DNA of 39,130 nucleotides from a virus, in IMG/VR virus record IMGVR_UViG_3300010400_000035, positions 1 through 39,130 of that record; one strand, written 5' to 3'. The position numbers and the translations under genes are program-made. The notes below the pieces were generated by a model. That model was not told where the DNA came from. It did not search any database and worked only from the letters and a program-made list of their open reading frames with translations. This document shows positions 38,846-39,130 of this stretch, piece by piece. Position 1 is the stretch's first letter, and each line of letters opens with the position of its first letter.

Positions 38846-39130
38846 CAATTTCTCAAATTGCGCGTCGTTTTTTCTCAAATTGCGCGTTCGGTTATACGCC
38901 CGTTCCACGGTTTCCTTGATGAACAGATCGACCCGTGCGTAGGTCGCGAAATAATTCTCGATGAACCGCTTCGCCTCGGCGTAGGGAATCTTGAGCTGCC
39001 CTGCGAGACGGTGCGCGCCCATGCCGTACAGCACGCCGAAATTAACGACCTTGGCCGCGCGCCGCATTTCGGAAGTGACGTCGTCCTCCGCGACGCCGTA
39101 GAGCGCGGCGGCGGTGCGGGCATGGATGTC
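38831..39130 (-). pseudogene. polA: Host DNA polymerase I gene fragment interrupted by the phage
   Basis: The minus-strand frame entering from the right edge reads DIHARTAAALYGV, then EMRRAAKVVNFGVLYGMGAH, the motif B (O-helix) region of family A polymerases: RRxxKxxNFGxxYG. Host similarity goes on to DLFIKETVERA (to about 38898). The frame then enters phage end sequence (YNRTRNLRK...) and stops at 38831. The C-terminal ~130 residues with motif C are missing on this side, so the interrupted gene cannot make active polymerase. The gene starts outside the window. Confidence 0.9.
38849..38887. repeat. Right-end tandem transposase-binding sites (R1/R2-like)
   Basis: TTTCTCAAATTGCGCGT occurs exactly twice, at 38849-38865 and 38871-38887, 22 bp apart, which is two helical turns. 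In Mu, two adjacent MuA sites (R1, R2) of about 22 bp lie at the right end. The outer copy is within about 15 bp of the point where polA homology begins, as expected for the end-most site. Partner sites at the left end are outside the window. Confidence 0.8.

Larger units (their letters stand above)
1..38895. mobile_element. Mu-like transposable prophage/phage genome (left end missing, right end about 38887-38900)
   Basis: The order of recognisable genes (MuA, MuB, GemA, Gam, terminase, DUF935 portal, gpF, gpG, protease/scaffold, capsid, sheath, tube, tape measure, gp43-48 baseplate, fibres) is that of a Mu-like myophage. Unlike Mu itself, the early genes face left, the repressor lies inside the genome rather than at the left end, and the head-packaging genes run opposite to the capsid and tail genes; leftward transposition genes are also known in BcepMu-type phages. 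The right end is placed where polA homology stops and tandem terminal repeats begin. The left end is not in the window. Confidence 0.93.

Noticed and set aside
1-39130. tRNA, rRNA, reverse transcriptase/DGR, or invertase (gin-like) genes
   Set aside because: I looked for these in fibre and intergenic regions and saw none.

Overview
The window is most of a Mu-like (transposable, contractile-tailed) prophage or phage genome, followed by about 240 bases of bacterial host DNA. The phage identity rests on recognisable MuA transposase, MuB ATPase, GemA and Gam proteins, a Mu-type head cluster (terminase, DUF935 portal, gpF, gpG, nested protease/scaffold) and a Mu-type tail cluster (sheath, tube, frameshifted tail chaperone, tape measure, gpN, gpP, gp45 spike, gp46, gp47, gp48). 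The right end of the phage lies near 38890. Beyond it, on the minus strand, is a fragment of a bacterial DNA polymerase I gene (polA motif B). The left end of the phage is outside the window. The host is a bacterium with GC-rich DNA; the polA fragment is too short for me to name a taxon.

Layout. (1) 1-10177, minus strand: one long early operon read right to left, almost every gene joined to the next by an ATGA/GTGA overlap. It starts with two small regulator-like genes, then MuA, MuB, GemA, several small proteins, Gam, small membrane and basic proteins, a large protein of unknown function, an endolysin, a holin, DUF1643 and ASCH-domain proteins, and a protein made of perfect 12-residue repeats that runs off the left edge. 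(2) 10178-11693: a perfect 36-bp palindromic operator, then on the plus strand a LexA-like (XRE + S24) repressor, a 58-aa protein and a secreted protein, which look like prophage-expressed genes. (3) 11656-17953, minus strand: late head-packaging operon (small and large terminase, a tiny basic protein, portal, MuF-type minor head protein, gpG), interrupted by one small plus-strand gene at 12280-12525. (4) 18121-38800, plus strand: protease/scaffold, decoration and major capsid proteins, neck proteins, tail, baseplate, and a long fibre module that includes a glycosyltransferase. (5) 38801-38890: right end with two tandem 17-bp repeats at 22-bp spacing (probable transposase sites), then interrupted polA.

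How it works together. The repressor probably binds the palindrome between 10177 and 10272 and shuts off the early minus promoter, as LexA-like phage repressors do. After induction the early operon makes the transposition machinery. I found no recognisable Mor/C late activator, but a shared 26-bp element (22 of 26 positions identical) sits upstream of the divergent head/terminase operons (18016-18041) and upstream of the tail-sheath cluster (22546-22571). At the first site the element is nearly palindromic, so one site could serve both directions; this is the best candidate for the late-gene switch.

The most notable items are this late-promoter element, the MuF protein with a C-terminal HExxH region next to an opposite-strand small gene, the 12-residue repeat array, the signal-peptide-like N-terminus on a gp37-like neck protein, the glycosyltransferase inside the fibre module, and the junction with polA.
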